From: Lotus japonicus
Taxonomy: Eukaryota; Streptophyta; Magnoliopsida; Fabales; Fabaceae
Assembly (NCBI RefSeq): GCF_012489685.1
Contig: NC_080044.1
Location: 26,516,369-26,580,368 of the forward strand
DNA: 64,000 bases
Direction: 5' to 3'
In this document: in pieces, positions 36,701 to 47,667 of the stretch
Layout: each line of letters opens with the position of its first letter
Numbering within the stretch: position 1 is the stretch's first letter
Notes under the pieces: generated by a model
What the model was told of the DNA's origin: nothing
Database searches by the model: none
The model's input: only the letters and a program-made list of their open reading frames with translations
Program-made: the position numbers and the translations under genes

Positions 36701-37105
36701 TAGCATATAGACTTGTTCGCCTTGCTTTACCGAGGTGTTAACGTTGTTAGCGGAAATAAGTCTGCCATCATGTGGGGGATCTGATCCGAAGATTATAATT
36801 TTACGATGGCAATCCAAAAGGACATGATTGGACGAAAGCCAATCCATTCCTATGATTATATCGATCTGGAACAGTGGTAAGCAAACAAGATTTACCACAA
36901 AATTCCTGTCCTGAATTACAAGTGGACAGTCTTTACAAAGGAAGGTAGTACTCACAGTATCTCCAGTAGGGGTTGATACTATGAGTTTACGGACTAAGGA
37001 TTGCGTGGCCAAACGCAATCGTTTCACGAGATCAACAGCAATGAAAGAATGGGTAGCACCAGAATGATACAAAACAACTAAAGGAATGCCATTCATAAAA
37101 CACAT
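33788..37105 (-). CDS. pol: Pol polyprotein of A, copy 2
   Basis: 1105 codons and collinear with copy 1. About nine residue differences are visible, such as KDC for KDF near residue 59, VIVF for VILF just before the RT motif, CDTS for CDAS in RNase H, and EISL for EIPL near the C-terminus. The altered protease (His14) and RT (Tyr340, codon at 36086-36088) positions are shared with copy 1, so they predate the tandem duplication. CDTS replaces Ala next to the first RNase H Asp, a change private to this copy. Gag is again missing upstream. Confidence 0.9.
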   Translation of the reverse strand: MCFMNGIPLVVLYHSGATHSFIAVDLVKRLRLATQSLVRKLIVSTPTGDTVSTTFLCKDCPLVIQDRNFVVNLVCLPLFQIDIIIGMDWLSSNHVLLDCHRKIIIFGSDPPHDGRLISANNVNTSVKQGEQVYMLLCSLEGEAEHPTQRIPVVEEFPDVFPDDIPGLPPEREVEFAIDLIPGTGPISIAPYRMSPLELAEVKRQIEELLEKQFIRPSVSPWGAPVLLVKKKDGSMRMCVDYRQLNKVTIKNRYPLPRIDDLLDQLQGASVFSKIDLRSGYHQIRVKAEDIQKTAFRTRYGHYEYLVMPFGVTNAPAIFMDYMNRIFHPFLDKFVIVFIDYILVYSKTKEEHLRAVLQILKEKQLYAKLSKCEFWLDRVNFLGHVVTAEGISVDPSKVEAVLKWERPKTVTEIRSFLGLAGYYRKFIEGFSKLALPLTRLTRKGEPFVWTTKCEESFQQLKTKLTTAPVLTIPDPKQDFEVYCDTSKQGLGCVLMQQGKVVAYASRQLRSHEENYPTHDLELAAIVFALKLWRHYLYGAKFVVYSDHKSLKFLFSQKEMNMRQRRWMDFLQDYDFDLQYYPGKANLVADALSRKSLHVSAMMIKELELIEEFSNLNLAVETTPTNLKLGMLKISNEFLEQIKGEQQNDEYLQKRKEAGTEIREDATGILRLNNRICVPNDETLRRMILDEAHKSNLSIHPGTNKMYADLKKMFWWRRMKKDVAKYVAACLVCQKEKIEHQKPAGMLQPLEIPVWKWDAIAMDFVSGLPRTSSGYDAIWVIVDRLTKSAHFLPIKVTHSLEKLTQLYIKEVVRLHGISTTIVSDRDPRFLSRFWGSLHQALGTQLRLSSAYHPQTDGQSERTIQTLEDLLRACVLEYKGSWDQYLPLIEFTYNNSFHSSIGMAPYEALYGRKCRTPLCWFNDGDKLILGPEVVQRMIEIVRDIREKMRTSQDRQKSYYDQRRKPLEFQEGDHVFLKVNPTTGVGRVLKAKKLTPKFIGPYQIIKRVGPVAYQIALPPVLSNLHNVFHVSQLRKYVPDPSHVLEPETIQLKDNLTFSVPPVQIVDRRIKQLRGKEISLVKVAWGTGMEEEATWELEDQMKKSHPFLFN

Positions 37106-37314
37106 ACCTTGGATCAGATCTTCGGTTGGTTCTAGGTCTGCTCCAGTCAGAGTGAAGACGCGTCCTCGGGCAGGCGCCTTGTTGTTCTCCAGTCAAACCT
37201 AAGGTTAAAACCGTCTGAACTTTACTTAGGATTATTCATAACCTAAGTCCTTAACTCTCGGAAGCACGTCAGACCCTAACCCTAGCCTAGAAAGACCAGC
37301 TCTGATACCACCTC
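37106..37314 (-). other. Leader of A with gag deleted, copy 2
   Basis: Same 209-bp leader as copy 1, with the primer-binding site at 37299-37310. Gag is absent in the same way. Confidence 0.85.
37299..37310 (-). promoter_or_regulatory. Primer-binding site of A, copy 2
   Basis: Minus-strand TGGTATCAGAGC, four bases from LTR 3, tRNA-iMet type. Confidence 0.92.
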
Positions 37315-38624
37315 TGTGACGACCAAACTCACACCCTACCTAACTATAAAATAAGAATATCTTCAGAGAAAAACACTTTTATTGATGAACTTTGAAGAAG
37401 TACAAGACCTTTGGGTCAGAATTCATCGATGTCCAATTGATAGTCTGAGAACGTCTCCAGGAAAGTTAGCCGCGCTAAGCGTCATTAAAAGCAATTCCTT
37501 TCCTTAGACAAGACGTCCCAAAGTCTCGCATGAACTCCTCTGAATCTTCCCCGACTACTTTGACTGCCTTGTTTACAACCAAAACCACAGCTTTCACACT
37601 TATTTTACAGTCTGATAGAGCACGAGTCCAGTCGTACACGTCCTCTTCCAGCAGCTGGTCTTTATTCTACTCGAACACTCCCGTATATTTACAACTATCT
37701 ACAGCTCTTCCTGCCTCGACCACTTTTCACTCGAGTTCTTTCTCCTCGAACTCCGTCCCTAAGTTGTTCAATTAGAACAACCAATCAAAGCAAGAAAACC
37801 AGAGAACAAGAGGGGTGAGAAGCAGTTCAACACACTCAAACAGGAGAAACAGTGTAAAATAAATAAGCAAGTAAATCCAGTAAAAAGTAATATCGCATCC
37901 AACAAAATCATCCAAGATTCAACACACTCTAGACGAGGATGTTGATCACAACCAAATCCAATCATTAAAAATCCACCACACTATGATGAGGATGTGGGCC
38001 CAACATTCTCCAGGAAAGTCACCGAGAAGCCGCTCGGCAAGATGATCCTATGGGAGCCTGCAGTGTGATTAGGTTCCGGATGGGACAAACCTCAACTACT
38101 CCTGTTGATAGGTCCCACCTAACCACACCCCAAGGACCGCAACCCTTACGGTATCCCCTAGATCTCACAGCGTTACCCAATGGCACAGCCTGGCCTCGAC
38201 TGTCCAGTTGGGGCCACTGAACTTTCCTGCTCATAGAGTACCTGCAAGCCAATAGAAATCTCCTGGAAATATTTTGAGAATTGATCAAATAACATTTTCT
38301 TTAAAAATCAGGATGCCTCGTAAAAAAATGTTTAAGAAAAGATTTGGAGGCTCCTTCTTCGAATCAATTCCCAGGAATAAATCCCGTTTGGAAAAATCAT
38401 TTTTGAAAACAAATAGGACCCAAGGGAGGTCCAACACCTATTTATTCACACTATACTCCCTCATGAGTTGAGCATTCTCCCCCCCTTACCTTTCTTCGAA
38501 AAATCCTCCGATCGATTATCTGCAATAATAATGTCGTACATCACTTTAGTCACTTCTCACCTTAAGGTTATAAAATTCCATGTTATTCTTCTTAATTTCA
38601 ATATTCGTTTTTATTAAATAATTA

Positions 38625-38774
38625 GGCGGCAAGGTCGTCCATCGTTATATAGCTTTAAAATCAGGCGGCTTAGCCGACCATCATTATATAACTTATAAGG
38701 CGGCATAGCCGACCATGCATTTTCGATAGGCGGCAGAGCCGACCATTGGTGGATAAGGCGGCAGAGCCGACCAT
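38625..38774. repeat. GGCGGC..GCCGACCAT repeat block, LTR 3
   Basis: Same block as in LTRs 1 and 2. It lies about 790 bp downstream of the minus-strand TATA box, so it would be inside the transcribed leader rather than in the upstream promoter. Confidence 0.85.
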
Positions 38775-39557
38775 AATATCCAAGGAATTAATTAATTATT
38801 AATTATTTAGCTTAAACTTGAAAAATTCATAACTTTTGTTCTGGATCTCCAAAATTCATTCCGTTTCTTTCTAAATGTTCATTTTAATCCCATGAATCAT
38901 AATCGACTCTTACTTTGCATTGAATCATTAAGAATAGTGAGTTATAAGGCCGGGAAGTTGCATACCTTCTTGTCTCTTGAAACCCTATCAAACCAAGTTA
39001 ATTTTCCGAACCGAATATGTATATGGAACCTATGGAAGACAAGGATTTGAACTATACAAGAAAATCCAAGTTCTGAGCAGTTTTCCGGTGAGCTCGCCGG
39101 AGAAGGTGGTGGTTGGCGGCGGAGCTCCGGCGGGAGGGTGGAGTTAAGGGTGGAAACCGGTTGGAAAAGGATCCTCTCACTCCCAGGAACTCAATGGTAT
39201 AGGTGGGTAGCTGAAAAGGTCTCTGGTTTGGCCAAAACGATGAACACCGTGAAGCTTTTCCGGTCAACAATGGCAGAATGAAATCTAGACCTCCAAACTT
39301 CAAAATTCTTGCACGAATAGCTTCCTGGTGAGATGTTAAGCAAAATAGACTCTTGGTTCGACAAAATTGATGGAGATTTGAGGGAGAACCGAGAGCTTAA
39401 AGTTTCGGAATTTCTTGAGCTCGGTTGGGTGTTTTGTGGTGGTTGTTGGGCGGAGAAGATGTTAGGGAAGGCTTTAGGAGGCTGAGGGGAAGGTTTAGCA
39501 AGGATTTGGAGGCTTGGGTTGCTCTAATTTGAGCTGGTTTGAACTTGAACTTCGTGG

Positions 39558-39570
39558 TGGTATTTATAGA
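39558..39570 (-). promoter_or_regulatory. TATA box of family A 5' LTR
   Basis: The minus strand reads TCTATAAATACCA, a strong plant TATA box, positioned about 300 bp into the LTR in the sense direction. Confidence 0.65.
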
Positions 39571-39869
39571 CAAAACCAGGGACCTGAATTTGAATTAAAA
39601 CTATTTCTGATGTCACAGTTAGGTCCCTATAGAATAGGTCGGTTATTCACTTTGGTCCTTCAGAGTTAAATCAGTTTGCAGTTTAGTCCTTCCTGAAATA
39701 ATTTTTTATTCTCATCCTTATCCTTTGAATTCTCTAGAACTTGATTTCATCCTTATCCTTATCTTGATTTTTATTTTTATTTTATTATACTATAATAATT
39801 GCATTAATAATAATACTAATTAAAATACTCCTATTATTTCTAGTTGAGGGAAAAATTTAGGTCGTTACA

Positions 39870-42637
39870 ATATTGAATCCGGAACGGATGGACATCATCG
39901 GATCAGCCCTTCACCAGCCACGGTGGTGCCATTTCGGCCCGTGATGTCTCTTACTCCCACAGGGTAGTCAGATCAGCAGTAAACCCGTAGGTCTGCCATT
40001 TCGGTCTGCTACAAGAGACGTCTACAAACGCTCTTTCACGGCATTCCGGGTCTTATGACCATTTTGGAAACCGACGAGGTCCAGAGTACTTCCTGTGTTA
40101 ATACCTCATTAATGTTGCATGTATGCAAAATGATTAGTCAAACAACGTCTCCGACCTCACTCGACACGTCGCCACGTGTTCTAGGGAAGTTAAAGTCTCT
40201 AAAAGCTTACCCTAAGGTAAAGTCGATTCTGCGACCAAAAGACACACTTCATAACGACACATAGCTGCTCCAACAGCACCACTACACACGCTGCTCCAAC
40301 AGCACAATAACACACGCTGCTCCAACAGCACAACAATAAACGCTGCTCCAACAGCACAACATCAAACGCTGCTCCAACAGCACAACGACAACATACTCAA
40401 CACTTGGATCCGACGACACTCCTCGTTTTCCAAAATTAAGATTTCACTTCCAATGCCTTCCTTCGAGGTTGTTATCATTACTTAAAGATTTAGAGGTTAT
40501 TTAAGGTATTATGAGTTTTCTTTATAAAATAGATTCCATTTTGTCTTATCGCAAGTCTTATACATTTGCAGGATCTCCCAATCCCAAGTCGCTTCCAGAG
40601 GAGGTCTCGATCCACTAAACAAAATCAAGGCCCGAACCTCGTTCGTCCTATCAAACTTTCTCAAAAATCTCAAAATAAAATCGGCATGACCTGCCCGCTA
40701 TTCTCACCATTCAGAATCTCAGATTTCCAGTGTAAAGCATATTTAAATCATCACAATCAACAACATGTCATATATCAAGAAATCTCAACATTAACACTTA
40801 GCACTTAGCATATAAAGCATGCACCACACATCCTAGATTACCCACATAGCACATAGCATGTAAGTCAATCTTCAAAAACATTCAGTAGATGAATCATCTA
40901 CATTGTCAGCCGAAGCCTCAGAAAACATTTTCAATCACACACAATCTCAGTGCATAAACAGTAAACAATGTCGAAACATCGACCCTAAGCATTAACTAGA
41001 GATTCAGTGAGAAGCCCTCACCTGAAAGTTCTCCAGAATGATCAACTAGTGCTTCCTCGCACTCAAAGTGTTGCTCCTCGGGAAATTCCTCAAAAGTTCC
41101 TTTAAAACAAAATCACAGAATTCTATAAGAATCTATCGGAAACTAAGTTATCGATACTTACTAAGGTTACTCGAAGTAATCTATACTCTAAGGTACGATA
41201 ATCTAGCGCGAAAGACAAGTTTTCGGAAAAGGAAATTTCTTCCTCCCCCTCTAATAGGCTCGGCCACTTTTCACAATTAAGGGGCTCGATTTTTCTTCGA
41301 TCAAACTTGGTTCCTATGCTTTCATAAGCCGTAACTAAGGGTATTCTGAACTCGGAAAAATTATCGGATCAAAAACTGTCGCAGGGGTATTTTGGTCATG
41401 ATTTTTAACTTAGGATTTTCAAAACTGAAATCCCAAAAATAAAATTTTGCAGGGACGTCACCAACGACGTTTATGACAACTAATCCTACTAGCACTAAGC
41501 TAAGGCGATAGTTTACAGCCTAAAGGTTGGAACTTTACTCAAAAACTACATAAATGGGTATTTTAGGCTAGAATTGATTCCGGCGGAATTCCGGCGACAT
41601 AACGGAAAATCTAATCCGGCAGAAGTGATCTTGGGCACATATAGAAGAGGTTTAGAATCAGAAATGAAAGATTCAGGATAGTTTTGCAAAAACCCATAAA
41701 CTATCCACTCAGAAAACTCTATAGAAAAGCTATGGAAAAAGCGATCGGAGGTAAGGATTAGCGACTATACCTCGAAGCCTTGAAGCAGCAACTGATTGAT
41801 CGACGATCAAGCAAGGTTTGAAGAAAAGCTCTTCTTCCTCTTCCTTCTATGGAGCTCGCGGCCTTGGAGAGAAAATGGAGGAGTTCTTGTAATTTTTCTC
41901 ACCTTTCTTGCTATATATAGAAAATGGTAATTCGCGGGAAAATGAAAGTTTCGCGAATCAGATTTTTCCGGCATCATTCTCCATGAATTCTAAGATAGGT
42001 TTTGGCAAAGGAATTCCTAAGCTAAGAAGATGTCTCCTTGTATTTTTGGCAACTAATGCAAAGTCGGTGCAAAGTCGGTGTAAAACTATTTTACCCGATA
42101 AGTTGCTTTTTGCATCGAATGTCGGAATAGAAAACTTCCTTCGGAAGAAAGATTGAAATCATCAAGAGAAATGGGTGTACGCGTGTAGAATATTCATTTG
42201 AAGCTCTGAATAGATAAAGTCTTCATTGTCGAGAAATTCTAGGGTTTTGAAATACCAGGGTTTCGGTTTCGGCAAACTTCCGATGATTGGAATCGGACGT
42301 TCGTAGATCCTAGAGTTTCGCCTCGAAACGATTTTGATATATGGAAAAAGAGAAGTTCTAACATTTCTCTGAAGATTTTTGGAATTAACTTCCGTCGTGC
42401 CTAAAAGTGAAAATTAGCTATATACTAGGGTTTCTGACCTAGGTTTAAGCGTGTAACGATCGTGCTATAACTTTTATCGACATCCATACGATCCTCAGAC
42501 TTTTCCTGAACTTTCTCCTTCATAAATTTATTTCATTTGGTAAACTCTAGTTCAGGTTTCCCTTCACGATACATCAACCCTAATCGTGAATAAGAAGTTT
42601 ATTCACTTAGCATAAGCTTAAAAACTTGGGTCTTACA
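39870..42637 (-). repeat. 3' LTR of B, second part
   Basis: It resumes the B LTR after the family A insertion, beginning with the duplicated target (ATATT). From 39875 it is 2763 bp, the same length as 59793-62555. A minus-strand TATA box CTATATATAG lies at 41911-41920. It ends GTCTTACA against GTTTTACA in the other LTR. Confidence 0.9.
40264..40383. repeat. GCTGCTCCAACAGCAC minisatellite in LTR B (left)
   Basis: Five units of about 25-27 bp, each with GCTGCTCCAACAGCAC, where GCTG and CAGC can pair as a small hairpin. The same 120-bp block is at 60182-60301 in the right LTR. Confidence 0.9.
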
Positions 42638-45102
42638 TTACTACCCTCCAAAAAGAAAGTTTCGTCCTCGAAACTTAAGGGTCCGTAAAAGTTCTGGATA
42701 TTATTCCTTGATCTTTTCTTCTAATACCCATATAGCACCGTCCGTGTCTTTGTTCCAAATAACTTTTCACTAAAACACTCTGCTTTCCCTTCGATTGTTT
42801 CACTCTTCTAGCCCCAATGCTGGTTCGACGGCGTCTCAAAAGACATATCATCTTCCAACTCTATGTTGTCTGGTTCGACCACTTGCGTTGGGTCTCCGTT
42901 TGAAGTAATACTTGTTGGCATTCGTGCAATTGCACAACATTAACCACTCGTTCCCTTGCTTTTGTTCGTCCAAAATGTTGATTAGAACCTCGGTACATCT
43001 CTATGCTCCGAAGTGAATGCTCAACTTGTCCTCGTGACGTGCACTCATGATCCAAAACTCAACTCAATCGCTTGATCACTCCTAGACGAAACATTACGTT
43101 GGAATCTAATAATCCATTAATGTCACTTCCAACTCCGTAAATATCGTCGCTCGTACCATGAAATCAATCTTCTACTTAGTCATCATTCAAATTAAAACTC
43201 GACCATGAGTCTTAATACCTTGTATATGACAAGACTCATCCCCTTTATCATCAATTCATCGACCACTCACAAGCTAATCATCCTCTTATTATCTAACAAT
43301 CCATTATTGTTGTCTCCGTCCTCAAGACCTTCCTTACTCAAACCAATTCAGACTTACTGAAATTCCTAACGCTTCGCATAAATCGAGACTTATCCTCTAG
43401 AAGATCAGTTCATAACTGTACCCCAAAGGTCTTAACTAGTCATTTTATCATCCGATCCTCCAACCTTCTGAGGTTCAACTACTATCGTAACTGCTATCAC
43501 CACTACATCCCTTATTCATACATGATTTTCAACTCCCTAAGTCAATCTTAATCATAGGATTCTTATTCAACTGAGCAAAATTCACTTGCTAACTCTAGCA
43601 TGCATCACCGAAATCCATGACAAAGTTCCATTCACTATTAGACTCTGAGTAGCCTGTCCAAATATGATAACTTCAAGTATTCATCTTAATACTAACACTT
43701 TCCTTCTTGTAACTTGATTACCATCTCGTCGATAAACTTCTTAATCCCTCAATACTCCTTAAGTGAATATCCATTTCTTAAAACTATAACTCCTCCGCTT
43801 ACCCATACAACCTGATAAGTGTCGTCACGTTCTCACACTCATAACTGGATCTTGATATCCATAGTCATAACTTGTTATGCTAACATCATTCAAATCTTAT
43901 CACATGGTTCATTATGTCCGCAGTCTCATAATCAACATCAATCGATTACCAACTTATAACCAACTTTAACACTCTACACAACTCAGAATTTCTTTACTTC
44001 AAGATCTCTCTTATACTATACCTCAAGGCCTTAATCCGCAACTCATCTTCAGATCTCCAATCTCCTACTCGTACGTGATTCTCAACTCTCAAGGTCAATC
44101 TTAACCCTAAGATTCCAATCCAACTTAGTAAATCTCACTTAGTAATCTGAGCATATTTTCTTTGAAATCCATATCAACAACCTCAAGGATTCAACTTATG
44201 CTAAAACTTTCTTTTTCTACTTAATCATTGATTCAACACTTAGTCACTCCCGAAAACTCCTGACGATTCTCTAAGTCTTACACATTCAAGTTAAACTTCC
44301 TGGGCTTAAAATCTAAACTTTTATCTAGTTTGCATCGGTAATGTCCTTTGACCCTTTAACACTTTTCAAGTGAAAATTCATTTCTTAAGACTATAATGTC
44401 TCCACAAATTAATCATGTACTTAGCAAAACTTATTCCTCGAACTCGACTACAACAATCTAGTTCCAAGTTAATTCTTCTCCATCTTGCTACTTATCAAGC
44501 TATCATCTATAACCTGATTAAATCCAACCTATTTGGTCTCTAACAATTCCACTCTGTAATCACATAACTTATGACTTCATAACTTCCGAGAAAATACCTA
44601 ATATGTTTCCAACATTAAATCTTTTGACTGAGTCTACTTCTACTTGGAGTAATCACACGAACCAACCAATTAATGTCTATACGACAATCATCAACTTCCA
44701 AAGGTTCAATTCTTAATCTTGTACAATCAAGTGCTTAACACGAACTTTCCTCCCAAATTCAACTAATCTTCGATCAGATCAAGTTAATCTTACCAATCCT
44801 TCTATCAAAGTCCATAGCCAGCTGTGATTCCGAATATCACCCCCCTCAATATTAAGTTGATCAGACCTAATACATCGAAGGTGGAAATCTAGAAAAACCT
44901 ACTGGATCAGTCAATGAGTTCCTATCATCCAATAGTCACAAATATCTTGATATTAAATCCTCAATGATGTCGCTTCGGAACTACACACTCCCGACATCAT
45001 AGGTATAATATCCATACGAAATCTCTCTAAGATTCATTTCTTAGCTTCTAGCTTCTGGTCAGACGCATCGGTACAAGACGACTTTCTAGGCTTAACGTGT
45101 TA
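42638..45102 (-). pseudogene. Decayed pol region of element B
   Basis: Just inside the LTR the minus strand has CGAGGACGAAACTTTC and a weak GGAGGG tract, as in family A (CGAGGACGAAATTT). A short minus-strand stretch near 42870-43055 (RVVNVVQLHE..) aligns loosely with the [10 protein letters not shown] segment near the pol C-terminus of A. Beyond that no frame longer than about 60 codons is seen for 2 kb. The plus strand is markedly poor in G (for example line 43501-43560 has four G in 60). It is read as an old, decayed pol interior. Confidence 0.5.
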
Positions 45103-45107
45103 TCTTA

Positions 45108-46287
45108 TGAAGGTATGAAAAACGGTAGAAAGGGGGGGGGGTTTGAATAACGTTTTCAGTACAAAACTTCCACCTTAAAGATTTTGACAAATCTTTCGAG
45201 AACTTAAGTGCTAAAGATAAGAGATAGAGAAGCACACAAGGATTTTATCCTGGTTCACTTGATAAATCACTCAAGCTACTCCAGTCCACCCGTTAAGGTG
45301 ATTTCTTCCTTCTTAGAATGAAGGCAATCCACTAATCAGGTAAGAGTTACAACTGCACTTGAAACCTACAAGTGACTAACAATTACACTGACTTAGCTCA
45401 CACTAAGATTCACTCTCTTAGTCTTCTCTAGGATCCGATCAACCTTGATCTCCTAAAGGAACTAAACAAACTGTTTATCAAAGAATTGTTTACAAGAGAT
45501 TTGCTTCTAAAAAGCTAATAGTAAACTCAATGAATTTCAGATGAAAGAAAGCTTAGAATATTTTTAATATGTCTTGCGCGTATGTATTGCTTCTCCGCCG
45601 CTTCTTTCAATCTTCAGCCTCTATATATACTCCAAGGATTAGGGTTGAGCGTTGCATGGGAAATGCTACCGTTGGAGGGCAGTTCTGGAAAATCCAGCTT
45701 CTGCTGTGGCTGAGAACGTTAGGTAGGTCGTCAGGAAGGTACACTTGCTTTTGTACTTGGATAGCAACTTGACCTTTTAACCTAGGAGACTTCTGATCAG
45801 GGGAATACTTCATATTGGAACTTGTGAAGCCGGTTGATCAGAGTCAGAGGGAAAGCACAGATCCTCTGACCATTGTATCTTCTGATTCTGAACTCAGAGG
45901 GAAGAACATGGCCTTCAGAGTTTCTTGCTTCTGGACTTCAAAGTCTTCTACACCATCAGAACATCTGAACCTTCAGTGTTTCTTGGTTATCAGAACTTCT
46001 GGATATTCAGAGCTTCTAGCGACTGAGTCCACATCAGAGTTTGTATAGCTTCAGAACTTCTGAAGCTTTTCCACTGTTCATACTGAACATGGTGAATGCG
46101 AAAGCGTTGCTTGGGTTACCCTTTATACACAGTGCTTCTGATTTGTGTGAGATTGAGTTGAGGTCAGAGCCTGTAAATAGCACACTCAGAAAAACACGTT
46201 AGAGTACCACAATTGTTCATATCAAAAGGTTAACTTGTAATCATCAAAACATAGAGTTGTACTACTAGATCAAAACTTGATCTTACA
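45108..46287 (-). repeat. 3' LTR of element C
   Basis: 1180 bp; it carries a 10-base G run at about 45132 and a minus-strand TATA-like stretch TATATATAG (complement of about 45621-45629). Confidence 0.93.
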
Positions 46288-47029
46288 ATCTCCCCCTTTT
46301 TGATGATGACAAAACTAAAATTTTTGATGAACAATTCTTAAACATTAAACTGAATTCACTCAGAGTTTAGAGATATAGAATAAGACTTATCCTGATGTGA
46401 ATAGTTTATCTTGCTCATTCTGAATTCAAGTCACTGCTTGATTCTGAACTTAGCTCCCCCTGAATCTAATACTTGATGAAAACGTTAGTAAAGTCTAGAT
46501 TCTGAGCTAAATAATATAAGAGTTCAGAGTGAAAAACTTATGACATAGATGAAAATCGAGTAAACAGAGCGCATAAGTAATCAGAGTCACGGACAAGGTA
46601 TCAGAGTCTTTGGTATCAGAGTCAACTTATAATCACTTCAGAAGAAGTGAAATGTATTCCTTGTATTTGCCCAGTGACACATCTATGGTCATGAAGGTGG
46701 AACTCTTAAAATCTCCAAAAGAAAAATAAATCACACTAACACAACTTACACATCAAAAACTGGGTTTACTCCCCCTTTTTGTCATAAGCAAAAAGCTTGG
46801 GGTGTGAAAAACTTAGCTTGAAGTACAAGGTACTCCCCCTTAGAGAAGGTCTAAGTTTAAAGAAAAAGAAAACGATGCAAGAGTCAGAGTTAGGCGAAAA
46901 TAAATAAAAGAGTTAATGCAAGGGAAGAACGTTTACCACCGGTCAAGGGAGTAAATAGAAGGGTCAGTTACCAAGAACTTAACCTCGAGAAACTGTAAGA
47001 GCATTAACTTGCAGAGAGAAAGTGAAGCC
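46288..47029 (-). promoter_or_regulatory. Polypurine tracts and 3' untranslated region of C
   Basis: The minus strand reads AAAAAGGGGGAGAT directly at the LTR (46288-46301). A second AAAAAGGGGGAGT lies at 46768-46780, and TAAGGGGGAGTA at about 46832-46843. Clustered tracts of this type are typical of Sireviruses. There is no sense gene here; the right-hand end adjoins the antisense promoter. Confidence 0.75.
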
Positions 47030-47087
47030 TATATAAAGCGTTGGAGAGAAAGGTAAGCTTCACACCTCGAACAATTTTCAATAAAAA
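47030..47087 (+). promoter_or_regulatory. TATA box and leader of the antisense gene in C
   Basis: CTATATAAAG at 47030-47039 is a good plant TATA box on the plus strand, 49 bp before the ATG at 47088. The leader ends CAATAAAAAATGGCA, a favourable plant start context. Confidence 0.6.
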
Positions 47088-47465
47088 ATGGCATCATACA
47101 ACGTAGCACTAGAAGAGCTGAGGAAGAAGGCCTTTGAAGAGGACTTGTTCCTGAACATCAGGCATCCAGAGGGTGCAACTACCATCGCGGAGCTGGAAGA
47201 GGACCTGCGTCCAGAGTTGGAGAGAGACCTGAAGGAATTTCTTGCCTTCGTGGAGGAGGTGCAAGAACTCAGCCGGCTTGAACTCAAGCTGCTGGAAGAA
47301 AAAGAAATCTTGGAAGAGAAACTCAAGACTTCAGAAGAGAGTCTGGAGAGGGATGAGCTAAAGGTCAGGCTCAACAACATCCAGCATGTACTGGAGCGTC
47401 TGGAGAAAGATAGGTCAGAGCAGCGCCAGGAGTGCAGAAGAATGAGGAGAGATCCTCCATTCTAG
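47088..47465 (+). CDS. Small antisense coiled-coil protein of element C
   Basis: 125 codons on the plus strand, opposite to all other genes of C. The protein is rich in Glu, Leu, Lys and Arg. From about residue 30 to 120 it has heptad-like spacing (ELEEDL, ELKLLEEKEILEEKL, NNIQHVLERLEKD), so a coiled coil is likely. No signal peptide or zinc motif is seen. It has its own TATA box 49 bp upstream and lies between the third ORF (ending at 47668, convergent) and the 3' untranslated region. Element F has no counterpart. I do not recognise a family. Function is unknown, and a chance frame is possible, but promoter, start context and composition favour a gene. Confidence 0.6.
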   Translation: MASYNVALEELRKKAFEEDLFLNIRHPEGATTIAELEEDLRPELERDLKEFLAFVEEVQELSRLELKLLEEKEILEEKLKTSEESLERDELKVRLNNIQHVLERLEKDRSEQRQECRRMRRDPPF

Positions 47466-47667
47466 ACTTTATGATGTAAAGAAATATGATGTAAACATAG
47501 AAATATGATGAATAAAAAAGATTTTTGCAAACATATGTGACACAAATATATATATAGATATGCATATATAATCACAAACAAACAAAATAGAATAAGTAAA
47601 TAAAAAGAAACAGAGTTTAAATAAAACAACGTTAGATAAAAAGAAAGAAAAAAAAGAGATCCTAAAA

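Larger units (their letters stand above)
25259..39869 (-). mobile_element. Family A: tandem LTR-pol-LTR-pol-LTR gypsy complex
   Basis: Three LTRs (25259-27614, 31187-33742, 37315-39869) separate two internal regions of equal length (27615-31186 and 33743-37314, 3572 bp each). Only the outside is flanked by a target duplication (ATATG left, ATATT right). Both interiors share the same missing gag and the same altered active-site residues, so they derive from one element. Unequal crossover between LTRs of sister copies is the simplest origin. The chromodomain at the pol C-terminus, the tRNA-iMet PBS and the long LTRs fit chromoviruses, probably the Tekay clade. Confidence 0.92.
37315..39869 (-). 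repeat. Family A LTR 3 (outer 5' LTR)
   Basis: 2555 bp, full length. It is followed by ATATT (39870-39874), the right-hand target duplication with one base changed. A copy of its last 294 bp (39576-39869) is found in the other B LTR at 59494-59787. Confidence 0.93.

Noticed and set aside
27660..37105. Integrated pararetrovirus (caulimovirus-like) polyprotein
   Set aside because: Integrase with HHCC and DDE, LTRs, a tRNA primer site and 5-bp target duplications identify LTR retrotransposons.
40055..42156. Short plus-strand frames repeated near 59973-62074
   Set aside because: They lie within the B LTR and are duplicated with it; none has coding features.
45125..45142. G-run length difference between the C LTRs (10 against 6)
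   Set aside because: Homopolymer length is prone to sequencing and replication slippage, so it is not used as evidence of age.
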